Part shown: positions 34,532-34,782 of the stretch, one piece after another
How positions within the stretch are numbered: the stretch's first letter is position 1
Layout: the number at the start of each line of letters is the position of its first letter
From: Actinomycetes bacterium
GTDB lineage: Bacteria > Actinomycetota > Actinomycetes > Mycobacteriales > Pseudonocardiaceae
Length of the DNA: 34,782 bases
Assembly (NCBI GenBank): GCA_021793175.1
Contig: JAJYTH010000030.1
Span: forward strand, 1 to 34,782
Direction: 5' to 3'
Translations under genes and position numbers: made by a program
The notes under the pieces: generated by a model
Databases searched by the model: none
What the model was told of the DNA's origin: nothing
Seen by the model: only the letters and a program-made list of their open reading frames with translations

Positions 34532-34782
34532 TAATCACAGTCCCTGCGGCATAGATCAACTGGGCGAGTGATCGATATTCAAGCAAAGACTTTTCTCTTG
34601 CGATCAAGCAGGCTCACATTCATCGAAAAACCAATCTTGAACCCACGGAAAGGGCCGAAATCCTGCGGAAACCCGAACGGACAGTCCACTTGAGAACTAA
34701 GTCGCCGACAACCCGGCGAGCACACAACGGACAAACGGGGAAAGTTGATCAGAGGCATTCGTTACGGAGAGTGGAACAACTG

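Overview
The window is about 35 kb of ordinary chromosome from a high-GC actinobacterium. Many genes start with GTG or TTG, genes are packed in overlapping operons, and the gene order follows the block that mycobacteria carry around topA, the helicase/secretion genes, the 6C RNA and acs. The MFS-Tmk fusion and the MurNAc-salvage cluster suggest the Pseudonocardiaceae, possibly near Saccharomonospora; the genus is inference. I see no insertion sequence, prophage or CRISPR array.

Layout. 1-1870: the 5' end of a leftward W-P-S-repeat protein (probably a DacB-type carboxypeptidase), ppa, a shared bidirectional terminator, a leftward gamma-carbonic anhydrase and tRNA-Thr(CGT). 2000-3673: a large secreted, tail-anchored protein of unknown role. 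3790-10676, leftward: topA, a small membrane protein, an MFS/thymidylate-kinase fusion whose kinase half has lost its P-loop, and holB. 10941-11582: a small lipoprotein. 12029-14497: a DECH-box helicase with a DUF1998-type Cys cluster, running into a convergent stand-alone prim-pol-like gene.

15466-20803, leftward: an actinobacterial Tad/Flp-type locus (CpaE-like ssd, tadA, tadB, tadC, a 59-residue DUF4244 pilin-like peptide, tadE and a second TadE-like protein). Upstream of ssd lies a 6C small RNA (20925-21019), then a rightward HAD phosphatase. Paired DnaA boxes with identical 18-bp spacing lie upstream of both ssd and tadA.

22620-29712, rightward: a peptidoglycan (MurNAc) salvage cluster: secreted GH3 NagZ, secreted DUF1343 NamZ, a secreted serine hydrolase, a MurR/RpiR-family regulator and MurQ. 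It resembles the B. subtilis murQ-murR-murP-amiE-nagZ-namZ cluster but has no transporter and no sugar kinase here. 29770-34531: a Fic-like protein with a decayed catalytic motif, acs, a secreted acidic/proline-rich protein and an L,D-transpeptidase lipoprotein.

The main themes are DNA topology and replication (topA, holB, helicase), cell-wall turnover (NagZ, NamZ, MurQ, Ldt, probable DacB) and a surface secretion/pilus system. The most noteworthy signals are the paired DnaA boxes at the ssd/tad promoters, the decayed Tmk domain, the incomplete MurNAc pathway with candidate operators, and several short phased repeats in and around the tad genes.
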